From Gimesia chilikensis (GTDB taxonomy: Bacteria; Planctomycetota; Planctomycetia; Planctomycetales; Planctomycetaceae), in assembly GCF_008329715.1 (NCBI RefSeq), contig NZ_VTSR01000009.1, positions 372,001 through 436,000 of the forward strand: a stretch of 64,000 nt of DNA, written 5' to 3'. A model generated the notes under the pieces. The model was not told where the DNA came from. It worked only from the letters and a program-made list of their open reading frames with translations, and did no database searches. Made by a program: the position numbers and the translations under genes. Positions 7,868 through 17,416 of the stretch are shown here, piece by piece. Position 1 is the stretch's first letter. Each line of letters starts with the position of its first letter.

Positions 7868-9349
7868 TCAGGCCAGGCCGAGTTCATCCAGGCGGCTCTG
7901 AACCTGCTCTTGTAGTTCTGCAGGCATGCTCAGGGAGGCGGGCCAGGGACGCGGGTGCCCTTCCGCTGCGGATTTGCGGGTGGCATCCAGACCGAGCTTA
8001 TGCCCGATCCCCTGCACCGGCATGCTGTGATCGTCGTCGTCGCCGGGGCCTTCGGAAAAAATCAGGTCCCGCCCCGGATTCACGTTGGTGCAGACACGCG
8101 ACCAGACGAGTTGTTCGTCCTGGACGTCGGTGTCGCTGTCGACCACCACGATCATCTTTAATGATAGTAACCGTTCCAGACTCCACAATGCATTTACCAC
8201 GCGACGGGCCTGATGCGGGTAAGATTTCCGGATGCTCACAAATAACAGGTAGCGTCCCATGCCTGCGGCGGGGAAATGGACGTCGACGATTTCAGGGACC
8301 AGCAGTTTGAGCAGCGGCAGAAAGAGCCGCGCGGTCACCTGGGCGAACAGACCTGCCTCGGAAGGTGGAGCAGCGGGAATCAGTGCGGGCCAGATCGGAT
8401 TGGAGCGATGTGTGACCGCAGACAACCGTAAAGGGAATACTTCAGTGGGTGAACTATAGAATCCAGTGGGATTAGCAACGGGTCCCACGGTGAGTGGATC
8501 TGCTGTAGTATCGATGAAGCCTTCCATGACGATTTCGGCCTGGGCGGGGACATCGAGTTCGACAGAGCGACAGCGAACGAGTTCCAGTGCCTGATTGCGG
8601 AGGAAGCCGCTGAAGGCGTATGGATCGGTAATTGAAGGGAGTGGCGCATGAGCGGCGTAGAGACAGGTCGGATCGGCCCCCAGGACGATGGCAACGGGCA
8701 TCTGCTGCTGGCGGGCCTGGAATTGCTGCAGGAGCTGATAGCCGGCATCGTGCTGGCTCCAGCGGATGGCGAGCTGCTGATCGGAGATGACCTGGATCGG
8801 ACGGGCGTTGACGAAGCGGTTCTTGAGTTCGGGATCCTGTGTGACGATCTGGCCGGCGGTGATTGTGGGAAACGCTTCTTCGGGCCAGTTCCTGAGCAGG
8901 GGAAACTCGCTCAGATTGACATCGCGACCCAGTTTGACGACCTGCTGACAGGAGGCGGTTTTGACGGTGCGGGGTTTGATGTTGAGCAGCTGCGAGAACT
9001 GGGGAATGATTTTCAGGGAATCGAACCAGCCTTCGGGGAGATCCGGTGCGACAAGCCCCGCGATGCGATCGGCGACGGCGTCGAGGCTGTCGCTGCGCAG
9101 AATCTGGAGCATACGGGGAAGGCTGCCATACAGATTCGTGAGCACAGGAACCTTGTGGCCGCGGACCTGGTCGAACAGGAGTGCGGGGGACGGATCAGTC
9201 GAGGCGGTTTTGAGAACCTGCTCGGTGATGGCGGCGATTTCGAGTTCCGACTCGACGGGAGCAGAGACGCGGACGAGTTGTCCATGTTCTTCAAAGTCGG
9301 CGACAAAATCAGCCAGCTGGTCCGCGTTCATCATTCTGGTGCTGTTCAT
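7868..9349 (-). CDS. ubiD: UbiD family decarboxylase
   Basis: 493 residues, standard for UbiD. UbiD enzymes use prenylated FMN to decarboxylate aromatic or unsaturated acids; in this operon the likely substrate is a prenylated quinone precursor. Family features include LRNWPEEAFPTITAGQIVTQDP, the DVPAQAEIVMEGF segment, and SIRKSYPHQARRVVNALW, with AALIPAAPPSEAG in the middle. First gene of the ubiD-ubiE-ubiX operon. The 130-base divergent spacer to the BASS transporter carries three phased repeat boxes. A second, larger UbiD homologue is at 57064-58893, so the exact step is uncertain. Confidence 0.92.
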   Translation of the reverse strand: MNSTRMMNADQLADFVADFEEHGQLVRVSAPVESELEIAAITEQVLKTASTDPSPALLFDQVRGHKVPVLTNLYGSLPRMLQILRSDSLDAVADRIAGLVAPDLPEGWFDSLKIIPQFSQLLNIKPRTVKTASCQQVVKLGRDVNLSEFPLLRNWPEEAFPTITAGQIVTQDPELKNRFVNARPIQVISDQQLAIRWSQHDAGYQLLQQFQARQQQMPVAIVLGADPTCLYAAHAPLPSITDPYAFSGFLRNQALELVRCRSVELDVPAQAEIVMEGFIDTTADPLTVGPVANPTGFYSSPTEVFPLRLSAVTHRSNPIWPALIPAAPPSEAGLFAQVTARLFLPLLKLLVPEIVDVHFPAAGMGRYLLFVSIRKSYPHQARRVVNALWSLERLLSLKMIVVVDSDTDVQDEQLVWSRVCTNVNPGRDLIFSEGPGDDDDHSMPVQGIGHKLGLDATRKSAAEGHPRPWPASLSMPAELQEQVQSRLDELGLA

Positions 9350-9368
9350 AGTAATTCAGGGAGGCTTT

Positions 9369-9428
9369 GTTTACAGTCAGGAATCATAACCGATTGCGGA
9401 CTGTCAACAAATGATGGTGACTGTGAAC
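9369..9428. promoter_or_regulatory. Three phased GACTGTnAAC boxes in a divergent promoter region
   Basis: Box 1 is inverted (GTTTACAGTC, 9369-9378). Boxes 2 and 3 are direct (GACTGTCAAC 9399-9408; GACTGTGAAC 9419-9428). Centre spacings are 30 and 20 bp, whole helical turns. On the minus strand box 2 contains TTGACA, which could be a -35 element for ubiD. The arrangement looks like an operator for a transcription factor acting on ubiD-ubiE-ubiX, the BASS gene, or both. No regulator gene is adjacent. Confidence 0.5.
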
Positions 9429-9479
9429 CTTATAGAATATTCCGATCCTGAAACAACCATCTTTCCGGAAATGTGAACC

Positions 9480-10448
9480 ATGCTGCAACGATTTCTGCTG
9501 CTCTGGCTGATACTACTCTCAGGTGTCGCTGTCATCTGGGATGACGTCGTCCCGGGAGATTTTCACCCCTTTCACGATTCACAGCCGTACCTGGGATATC
9601 TGTTTACCGCGACGATGTTCGTGATCGGTTCGCTGCTGCCCCGGGAGGAAGTTCGTGAGGTCTTCCGACGCTGGCACACTGTATTGAGTGGCACATTTGT
9701 GCAATACACGTTGATGCCGGGCCTGGGTTACCTGATGAGCCTGTTCTTTCTGGATCAGCCTGAATTGCGGATCGGAATTATCCTGGTGGGATGTGTGCCG
9801 GGCGCGATGGCTTCGAACGTGCTCACGCTGACGGCGCGGGGTAACGTGAGTTATTCGGTCTGCCTGACAACCTCGGCAACGCTGCTTTCGCCGCTGGTGG
9901 TGCCCCTGTTTCTGTACCTGGCGGTTTCGGGAACGGAGATCGATGCTGTTCAGCTGGCGAAGAACAGTTTTGTCAATCTGCTGACCCAGGTGGTGCTGCC
10001 CGTGATTACCGGACACATGCTGTCGCTGCTGGTCGGTTCGTTTCAGCGGGTGATGCAGCGTTATGGAGCGACGTTTGCGAACTTCTCGATCCTGTGGATC
10101 ATCGCCACGATTATCAGCCTGAACGCGGCGCGGCTGCAGCAGGTGTTTTTTTCACTGGCGCTGGTGCTGCTGGTGATCAATCTACTGGGGTACCTGGGAG
10201 GGTACCTGTCGGGAGTGGCATTCGAACTGGACGAAGCGAAGCGACGGGCACTGACACTGGAGGTCGGCATGCAGAACGCGGGACTGGGTGCGGTTCTGGC
10301 GGGGCAGCTATTTCCCGATCAGGAGTTGATCGCGCTGCCACCCGCACTCTATATGTTTGGCTGTATGTTGACGGGAACGATTCTGGCACAGATCTGGTCG
10401 CGAAGAACGGCGTCCCAGGCAAAACAGGCAGAAGGGTCAAACGAGTAA
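9480..10448 (+). CDS. Bile acid:sodium symporter (BASS) family transporter
   Basis: 322 residues, almost entirely hydrophobic with about nine to ten membrane segments, the size of BASS proteins. Characteristic stretches are MFVIGSLLPREEVREVF near the N-terminus, LVGCVPGAMASNVLTLTARGNVSYSV (the conserved region that contacts sodium and substrate in the family), and EVGMQNAGLGAVLA in the second half. Bacterial BASS proteins carry organic anions such as pyruvate or pantoate; the substrate cannot be read here. It is transcribed divergently from the quinone operon and shares the boxed spacer. Confidence 0.88.
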   Translation: MLQRFLLLWLILLSGVAVIWDDVVPGDFHPFHDSQPYLGYLFTATMFVIGSLLPREEVREVFRRWHTVLSGTFVQYTLMPGLGYLMSLFFLDQPELRIGIILVGCVPGAMASNVLTLTARGNVSYSVCLTTSATLLSPLVVPLFLYLAVSGTEIDAVQLAKNSFVNLLTQVVLPVITGHMLSLLVGSFQRVMQRYGATFANFSILWIIATIISLNAARLQQVFFSLALVLLVINLLGYLGGYLSGVAFELDEAKRRALTLEVGMQNAGLGAVLAGQLFPDQELIALPPALYMFGCMLTGTILAQIWSRRTASQAKQAEGSNE

Positions 10449-10458
10449 ATGGTGTCGC

Positions 10459-10737
10459 TTAGGTTTCTTCCAGCCGTGCTTTGAGTTCATCACGTTCTTT
10501 TTTCGTAATATCGAGGTCGAACATGAGGTATTTCACATCGAGGCGAAGTTGTGCGAGCGCTTCCTGAATCAGTCCCAGAATGCGGCGGCGGCGTTTCACG
10601 GACTCAACCACACGGGAGTAGGAAACTTCCAGGTGCACCTGATGCTCACGAGGCAGTTCGGCAATTTTCTTGCCCAGGTCAATGACTTCGCGAGGGAGGC
10701 TGGCACTATCGGAATCGTCTGTCAGTCGCATATTCAT
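10459..10737 (-). CDS. Small charged protein of unknown function
   Basis: 92 residues, no signal peptide, no known domain recognised. The middle contains a basic run (VESVKRRRRILGLIQEALAQLRLD) and the C-terminus an amphipathic helix, DITKKERDELKARLEE, suggesting an alpha-helical cytosolic protein that may oligomerise. It is convergent with the BASS gene (10 bases apart). Codon use looks like its neighbours, and it has a plausible ATG, so I regard it as real, but nothing about function can be stated. Confidence 0.65.
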   Translation of the reverse strand: MNMRLTDDSDSASLPREVIDLGKKIAELPREHQVHLEVSYSRVVESVKRRRRILGLIQEALAQLRLDVKYLMFDLDITKKERDELKARLEET

Positions 10738-11241
10738 CAGTTTCTATTTCTCAGTTGAGACCTTCGATTGCTGCTCAATCCATATTTCGGATGGAAAACT
10801 CACGGTACCAATAGAACAGATTTCATGCCGAATATGAATCTTTAATTAAACAATCACAGTAAATCATGATCGCACAGAGACTTAGCAATTCCAGCACAAA
10901 AAGCATCTGTTCAGACAGTTTCGCAAAAAAGCGAGGCTTCGTATTGGCCCAGATTGCAATTTCTTCTAAAATCACTGAGGTTTATCGCTCGATTCAGGCG
11001 ATTTACCGATGGGTTGCATTTTAACAACGCGGCTGTTGTCGATGTGCAACAAAAATCGGACAGGACTCAACATTTCGTAAAGAATGCTGAACGGTGATCT
11101 GTCTGCTGAAGCTGGGAAAAGTATGACTCCAGTTTGGTTTAAGATCGCGAGAGATCAAGACCTGCAGACTGATCAAAACCGGACTGACCGGTACAGTTTC
11201 AAGATCTTTTTATCCCAGGATGGGGCTGAGAACAGGCATTG
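10738..11241. other. Intergenic region, nothing recognised
   Basis: About 500 bases, AT-richer than its surroundings, separating two divergent genes. It should contain promoters for both, but I see no convincing -35/-10 pair, RNA gene or repeat. Confidence 0.5.
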
Positions 11242-14118
11242 ATGCCAGGAAAAATCGGTGAACTGATTTCAAGAACGTGGGTTCTGCTGCTCGTTCTCCC
11301 GCTGGTTTTATCAGTACCGCTCTCGTTGCGCGCCGAGTCTTTTGAAGCCGGCTTCGATGACACCTCCCGTGTCAGCTGGCAGGTCCGCATCGATCCCAAC
11401 ATGGCCCGCAAGAACTGGCATGTCCGCAATACGACGGCTCAACATGCGGGCGCTGCCTGCGAGCATCTGCAGGTCTCCACGGGAAATCTGGGATCGCTGA
11501 TCGAGTTATCGCATTCACTGCCGGCCAGTCGGATTATCAATGAACTGACGGTCTCACTCTGGCTGAAATCAAACCGCCGGGGCACACGGATTGGACTGGA
11601 AGCGGTGCTGCCCCACCAGGTGGACCCGGAAACCGGCGCTGCGGCACGCATTTACCTGATTGGTGACACCTATACCGACGAAGGACAGTGGCAGAAACTG
11701 AAGTGTACGACTTCGGAGCCGCTGGTGAATCAGTCGCTGGGACTGTTACGGGGCCGCAGCAAACTGCGCCAACTGGATACACGCGAGATGTATGTGGAAC
11801 GGGTGCTGGTCGTCACCAGGTCCTCTTCGGACAAAGTGGAATTCCTGATGGATGACCTGAAGCTCTCGCCGATCGTTCATCCGAATGAAACGGTACTGCA
11901 GACCGCTGCCGCTTATCAGAAAGAGCAGGTCAAGCCGATTGTCGAGTTCCTGCTGGACCGGGTTCAACTGCAGGGGAAACCGATGTTTCCGCGAATGTCC
12001 CGCTATCATGGCGAGAACCTGGCCACGATGAAACAGGCGGGCCTGAACGTGATCTGGGCTCCCCAGTTCGACGACTACAATTTTCTGGGACAACTCCGCA
12101 GCCAGGGTCTGTGGGCGATGGCCACCCCGCCCCGCCCCCAGGACTCACAGGGATCGTTTCTCCCCTCCCGAGATGCGACGTTGATCCCCTTTGATGAGCA
12201 GACCGCGCCAATCATCTTCTGGAACCTGGGGACTCGAATCCCCGGTCATCAGTGGAGCGAAATCCGCAGCCGCGTCGGTCAGATTCAGAGTGCAGATCAG
12301 CAGTTCAAGCGTCCCATCATGGCGGACGTGCAGGGCAAAGAACGACAGATCTCACGTGAAGTCTCGATGATCGGTTCCAGTCCGCGGATTCTGAACAGCG
12401 ATATCAGCCTGCTGGACTACCGGCAAACTTTGATCGAAAAAACACAGGTTGCACCAGGCCGATTTCTGTGGACCTGGATCCAGACGGAACCGACGGCAGC
12501 CAACAGTCAATGGCGGGAGACCGCGAACAAGTTACCGATCGTAGTGGAACCCGAACAGATTCGCCTGCAGACCTATAGTGCACTTTCCGCAGGTTGCAGG
12601 GGGGCCGGCTACTGGACCACCAGCAGACTGGATGAGACCTCTGCACCAGGTGCTCTGGAACGAAAGCTGGCGATTGAGCAGTTGAACCTGGAGATTGACC
12701 TGATTGAGCCCTGGCTGGCAGCGGGAACCGTGATTTCACACGTTCCCTTCAACCTGAAACAACGTGAAACTCCCCGAATCGGTCAGTTGGGAGCTGACTT
12801 CAAGACCGCGGGCAAAGATCGCCTGATCCGTGACGAGCGCCTCGCAGAGCGGGAAATGCAGCTGCTCAGGGAAAAACAGACAGCGGAGGAACTGCAGGCC
12901 GCCGTGATTCAATCCGAGTTCGGCACCCTGATTCTCCCGGTCTGGTATCGTCACGATGCCCAGTTTGTTCCGGACCAGATGGCGGGGAACGACGCGACCA
13001 TCGTCATTCCCGGTGGAAATGTTTCAGCCTCTGTCTGGGAAGTGAGCACGACCGAAATTCGTAACCTGGACCGTAAACGGGTCAATGGTGGCGTACAGAT
13101 CCGCATTCCCAAATTTGACATGACCTCGATCATTATCATGACGTCGGATCAGGGTTTGATTGAAAATCTGCGAAGGAAAATCGCCGGGATCAGTGCACAA
13201 TCAGCAAAGGCCTGCGTGCAGATGAGCAGTGCCAAGCTGAAACGTTGCGAACAGACAAATGCGACGCTGGTGGAGATGGGGGTCAGCCAGATTGCCCGCC
13301 TGGATGGACCGGCGATTCTGGAACGTTCCCGCAAACTGTCTGCCCAGTCGGAACAGTCCCTGGCAAACAAAGATTATCACCGCGCGCGACTCCAGGCTCG
13401 CGACGCGATGCAGCTGCTGCGAATTCTGCAGCGAAGTCAGTGGCGGGAAGCGACCCACAATTTTGATTCTGCAGTCACCAGCCCTTACACGATTGCCTAC
13501 AGTACCCTGCCCGACCACTGGCGGATGATCGAACAGATCGGCCGCAGTTCCGGTAAGATTCAGTCGAACCTGCTGCGTTCCGGTGATTTCGAAGACATCG
13601 ACACCATGACAGCGGAAGGCTGGAAGCATAAACAGAACCCGATCACTGGCACACAGGCGATCGCGGAGCTGTATCCCCGCGACCGGAAATCCGGAAACTT
13701 CAGCCTGCGACTGCTGGCCGCTCCGATCAACCGGGGTGAAGTGCCTGCTTATATCGAGGATCCGCTGGTCAAAGTAACCACGCCTCCCCTGGAGGTCCGC
13801 AGCGGGCAGATCGTGCATATCACAGGCTGGGTGAAAGTGAGCTCCCCGATCATTGGTCACACCGAGGGGGCCACGCTGGAAGACAGCATTATGGGTCCGG
13901 GCGGGGCTTTACACTGGAATGCGCAGAGCAGCTGGCAGAAGATTGACGTCATCCGGGAAGTCCCCCGAAGCGAAACCTTCACGCTCTCGATGTACCTGTA
14001 TGGGCTGGGGGCGATCCTGTTTGATGACCTGCGCGTCATTGCCTATACACCCGAACCCAGGCTCTACCAGCAGACCAGCGGGAGTGAATCTCCTTCGAAT
14101 CCCCCCCTGAGTCCCTGA
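11242..14118 (+). CDS. Large secreted protein with glycosidase-like barrel and sandwich domains
   Basis: About 958 residues. A TTG lies immediately before, but I chose the ATG at 11242. An N-terminal signal/membrane segment (VLLLVLPLVLSVPLSLRA) precedes a beta-sandwich (roughly 30-210). A central region (about 240-480) has features of a glycoside-hydrolase-like TIM barrel: PMFPRMSRYHGENLATMKQAG, LNVIWAPQFDDYN, IIFWNLGTRIPGHQW, FLWTWIQTEP and QTYSALSAGCRGAGYW. A helical part (650-740) follows, then a C-terminal sandwich ending LGAILFDDLRVIAY. Catalytic acids cannot be assigned with confidence, so activity is unproven. The gene is monocistronic. Confidence 0.7.
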   Translation: MPGKIGELISRTWVLLLVLPLVLSVPLSLRAESFEAGFDDTSRVSWQVRIDPNMARKNWHVRNTTAQHAGAACEHLQVSTGNLGSLIELSHSLPASRIINELTVSLWLKSNRRGTRIGLEAVLPHQVDPETGAAARIYLIGDTYTDEGQWQKLKCTTSEPLVNQSLGLLRGRSKLRQLDTREMYVERVLVVTRSSSDKVEFLMDDLKLSPIVHPNETVLQTAAAYQKEQVKPIVEFLLDRVQLQGKPMFPRMSRYHGENLATMKQAGLNVIWAPQFDDYNFLGQLRSQGLWAMATPPRPQDSQGSFLPSRDATLIPFDEQTAPIIFWNLGTRIPGHQWSEIRSRVGQIQSADQQFKRPIMADVQGKERQISREVSMIGSSPRILNSDISLLDYRQTLIEKTQVAPGRFLWTWIQTEPTAANSQWRETANKLPIVVEPEQIRLQTYSALSAGCRGAGYWTTSRLDETSAPGALERKLAIEQLNLEIDLIEPWLAAGTVISHVPFNLKQRETPRIGQLGADFKTAGKDRLIRDERLAEREMQLLREKQTAEELQAAVIQSEFGTLILPVWYRHDAQFVPDQMAGNDATIVIPGGNVSASVWEVSTTEIRNLDRKRVNGGVQIRIPKFDMTSIIIMTSDQGLIENLRRKIAGISAQSAKACVQMSSAKLKRCEQTNATLVEMGVSQIARLDGPAILERSRKLSAQSEQSLANKDYHRARLQARDAMQLLRILQRSQWREATHNFDSAVTSPYTIAYSTLPDHWRMIEQIGRSSGKIQSNLLRSGDFEDIDTMTAEGWKHKQNPITGTQAIAELYPRDRKSGNFSLRLLAAPINRGEVPAYIEDPLVKVTTPPLEVRSGQIVHITGWVKVSSPIIGHTEGATLEDSIMGPGGALHWNAQSSWQKIDVIREVPRSETFTLSMYLYGLGAILFDDLRVIAYTPEPRLYQQTSGSESPSNPPLSP

Positions 14119-14534
14119 GGGGCGGGCTGCATTTACTGAAGAAAGTTCTGAAACTAACTTCTTTCTCTGTCAGATGATAGGCAGACAATGCGGGAAGCCG
14201 TCCGAACATCCACAGACAATCGTGTCTGAGGCAGCGCAGGACACTTGAAGGTGCGGGCAGAACTTGATAATAAACAGTATAGAAACAGAGTGAAAAGCTG
14301 TCTCAATGTTTGAATACTCTGGGTAACACGTTCTGAATGGCCGGAAGCCTGATTCCATTCTCTCTAAACTCCTTCCGGTACTCTGCTGCTCGTCTGACGT
14401 GATGGAAACAACCTCTCGCTAAATCCGGGAGAGCGTTACAGACTGATCAGGGTCAAGCTGAGGGCGACTTCGGCCTGACCGGATGCATTCAGAATTATCA
14501 TATTTTCAACTTTTTACTGAACAGGAACAAACCA
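14119..14534. other. Intergenic region upstream of aldolase, nothing firm
   Basis: About 415 bases between two plus-strand genes. It holds the promoter of the aldolase gene, but no clear hexamer pair stands out. AGGAAC about 9 bases before the aldolase ATG serves as its ribosome-binding site. No RNA gene seen. Confidence 0.5.
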
Positions 14535-15566
<1,032 letters not shown>

Positions 15567-15601
15567 TCCTAAAAGCCGAAAGCGTAAAATGCTGACATCA
15601 G

Positions 15602-15637
15602 GTGAGCTGTCTCCACGCGGGGCAGCTCACTTTTTTT
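15602..15637 (+). terminator. Rho-independent terminator of the aldolase gene
   Basis: Stem GTGAGCTG (15602-15609) pairs with CAGCTCAC (15623-15630), can extend with further G-C and G-U pairs, and is followed by seven T. It lies 36 bases after the aldolase stop and just beyond the stop of the convergent lipoprotein gene. Confidence 0.9.
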
Positions 15638-15650
15638 AGTGCCGCAGAAG

Positions 15651-16535
15651 TTATTTAGAACGGGTCACATCCATTTTGGACATGTTGGCCAGGCGGACTA
15701 CCAGGATTTTCTGGATGTCTTCCTTTGATCCTTCGCCACGGAAGAAGAGTCGGCCGGCTGAGTTGGCGGGAACATCGTCGGTGGCAGTAATGATGGCCAT
15801 TTCGCCGACGTTCAGTGTGACCTCGAACTTCTGGTTGTAGAGCGGGCTGGTATTCTGACGGTTCTCCAGCTGCCAGCCGATATTGGTAGCGGTCCGTCTG
15901 AGCTGTTGCGCACCGTAGTGGACCTCGGGCGTAAACTCCAACCGGGCCCAGCCATCCTGCATTTTATGTGCTTTGACGCGGAAGACACAGCGGGCCTGTT
16001 CGAAGTCTTTGATCTCGAGGGGCTCTTCATCGTCGTCTGTGATCAGATTCAGCGTGCACTTGTCAAACAGCTCGCTGGTCTGAATATCAGTAGGTACCCC
16101 GGATCGCAGCATCAGCCGTCTGCCGGAAAGCAGCAGCGATTCTTCTTCCTTCTTGATACCACCGAAATGTGATTTCAATCCCAGCAACGTCTGTAGTGCC
16201 ATAGGAGGCACCGAGCTCACGTGGCCGACCCGCAACCCGTTCTGATTCAGTTTTTCCTGGTCGGTCAGCTGAATCGCACCGATTTCATCGACTTCGTTCC
16301 AGAGGGCAGACCCGAGCAGCGGATCGGTCACCGGACGTTCGACGAACACAATTTCCACCTGCATCGCGTCCTGTGAGACGGGTATGGATGGGAGCTTGTT
16401 GACGGTGTTCGTTTCCGTATACTTACCCAATCCCAGTACGGCCCCTTCACGCATCAGCGCGCAGCCGGTAATCAACAGAGCCAGCCAGGCCAGTGTGAGA
16501 AACAGTAAACAGAATTTAAGGGATACTAACTTCAT
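15651..16535 (-). CDS. Lipoprotein of unknown function
   Basis: 294 residues. The N-terminal hydrophobic segment ends in the lipobox LITGC, so Cys25 should be lipidated. The rest is soluble and mostly beta, with no family I recognise. It includes AMQVEIVFVERPVTDPLLGSALW near the start, LMLRSGVPTDIQ in the middle and FEVTLNVGEMAIITATDDVPANSAGRLFFRG near the end. That last part resembles the C-terminal domain of pilotin/secretin-like planctomycete lipoproteins only vaguely, so I make no functional call. The gene is monocistronic, convergent with the aldolase gene and divergent from ispF. Confidence 0.75.
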   Translation of the reverse strand: MKLVSLKFCLLFLTLAWLALLITGCALMREGAVLGLGKYTETNTVNKLPSIPVSQDAMQVEIVFVERPVTDPLLGSALWNEVDEIGAIQLTDQEKLNQNGLRVGHVSSVPPMALQTLLGLKSHFGGIKKEEESLLLSGRRLMLRSGVPTDIQTSELFDKCTLNLITDDDEEPLEIKDFEQARCVFRVKAHKMQDGWARLEFTPEVHYGAQQLRRTATNIGWQLENRQNTSPLYNQKFEVTLNVGEMAIITATDDVPANSAGRLFFRGEGSKEDIQKILVVRLANMSKMDVTRSK

Positions 16536-16865
16536 GGAAAGGGTCAGAGATCTGGTTGAGAGCGAAGAACGCAGAGATGCTGTTGTCCGAAGGACGGGAA
16601 GGGATAGGGAGTCTATTACTATTCAGGATTTATGTCAATTTGAAATTGGAGACTACCGTCTGTGGCTGCTCAGATGACGAAAAACGTTTTATTCCCGGGG
16701 ACAATACAGCAGGAAGTCTTTCTCAGCACCGGCTCATATTGCCTTGTTTGACAGCTCCAGCTATGATCTGCGTGCTTTCACGCCTCGAACCGAAAACGAT
16801 ATTCAACCGAACAGTTTATTTGGTGAAACCGGTTCGATTTCTAACCAGAACTGCGAACAAAACTC
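16536..16865. other. Divergent spacer between lipoprotein gene and ispF
   Basis: About 330 bases. Must contain promoters on both strands; a TTGACA at about 16750 has no -10 at a normal distance. No RNA gene or repeat was seen. Confidence 0.45.
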
Positions 16866-17372
16866 ATGGCTACTCAATCTCTTAAGGAACAGCTGCCCGA
16901 CCTGCGTGTCGGTTATGGCCAGGACTGTCATCGTCTGCAGGCGGAATATCCGCTGATTCTGGGAGGGGTGGAAATTGATTTTGAACTGGGTCTGGTTGGA
17001 CACAGTGATGCGGATGTTCTACTGCATGCAATCACCGATGCCCTGTTGGGAGCAGCCGGTCTGGGGGATATCGGCGAGATGTTCCCCAATACCGATCCCC
17101 AGTGGAAAGGCGCCGATTCCCGGAAACTGCTGCAGGCTGCCTTTGCAGAAGTTCAGCAGGCCGGCTGGCAAATCATAAACCTGGATTGCACAATTTCGGC
17201 GGAACGTCCTAAACTAGCCAGCTATAAGCCACAAATACGCCAGTCGGTTGCAGAGACACTGCAGCTCGACACGCAACAGGTCAACATTAAAGCCAAAACG
17301 GGAGAACGGGTCGGACCGGTCGGAAGACAGGAAGCAATGACCGCCGACGCTGTCGTTCTGCTGCGACGTTAG
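16866..17372 (+). CDS. ispF: 2-C-methyl-D-erythritol 2,4-cyclodiphosphate synthase
   Basis: 168 residues, usual length. IspF forms the cyclodiphosphate in the MEP pathway to isoprenoids. The zinc motif appears as GYGQDCHRL (Asp and His ligands) and the third ligand as His in GHSDADVLLHAITDALLGAAGLGDIG. FPNTDPQWKGADS and CTISAERPKL are the other family blocks. The C-terminal substrate loop reads KTGERVGPVGRQE instead of the common TTTE-LGF-GR-EGI form. First gene of an apparent ispF-cysS-ruvC-ruvA run with spacers of 35-45 bases. Confidence 0.95.
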   Translation: MATQSLKEQLPDLRVGYGQDCHRLQAEYPLILGGVEIDFELGLVGHSDADVLLHAITDALLGAAGLGDIGEMFPNTDPQWKGADSRKLLQAAFAEVQQAGWQIINLDCTISAERPKLASYKPQIRQSVAETLQLDTQQVNIKAKTGERVGPVGRQEAMTADAVVLLRR

Positions 17373-17416
17373 AACTCGTTTTTTGAGAACAGGAAGAAAT
17401 TCAGGTATCCAGGAAC

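Noticed and set aside
6427..8310. 627-codon open frame on the plus strand
   Set aside because: Antisense to ubiX, ubiE and part of ubiD; low-complexity Gly/Asp/Val composition and no recognisable motif.
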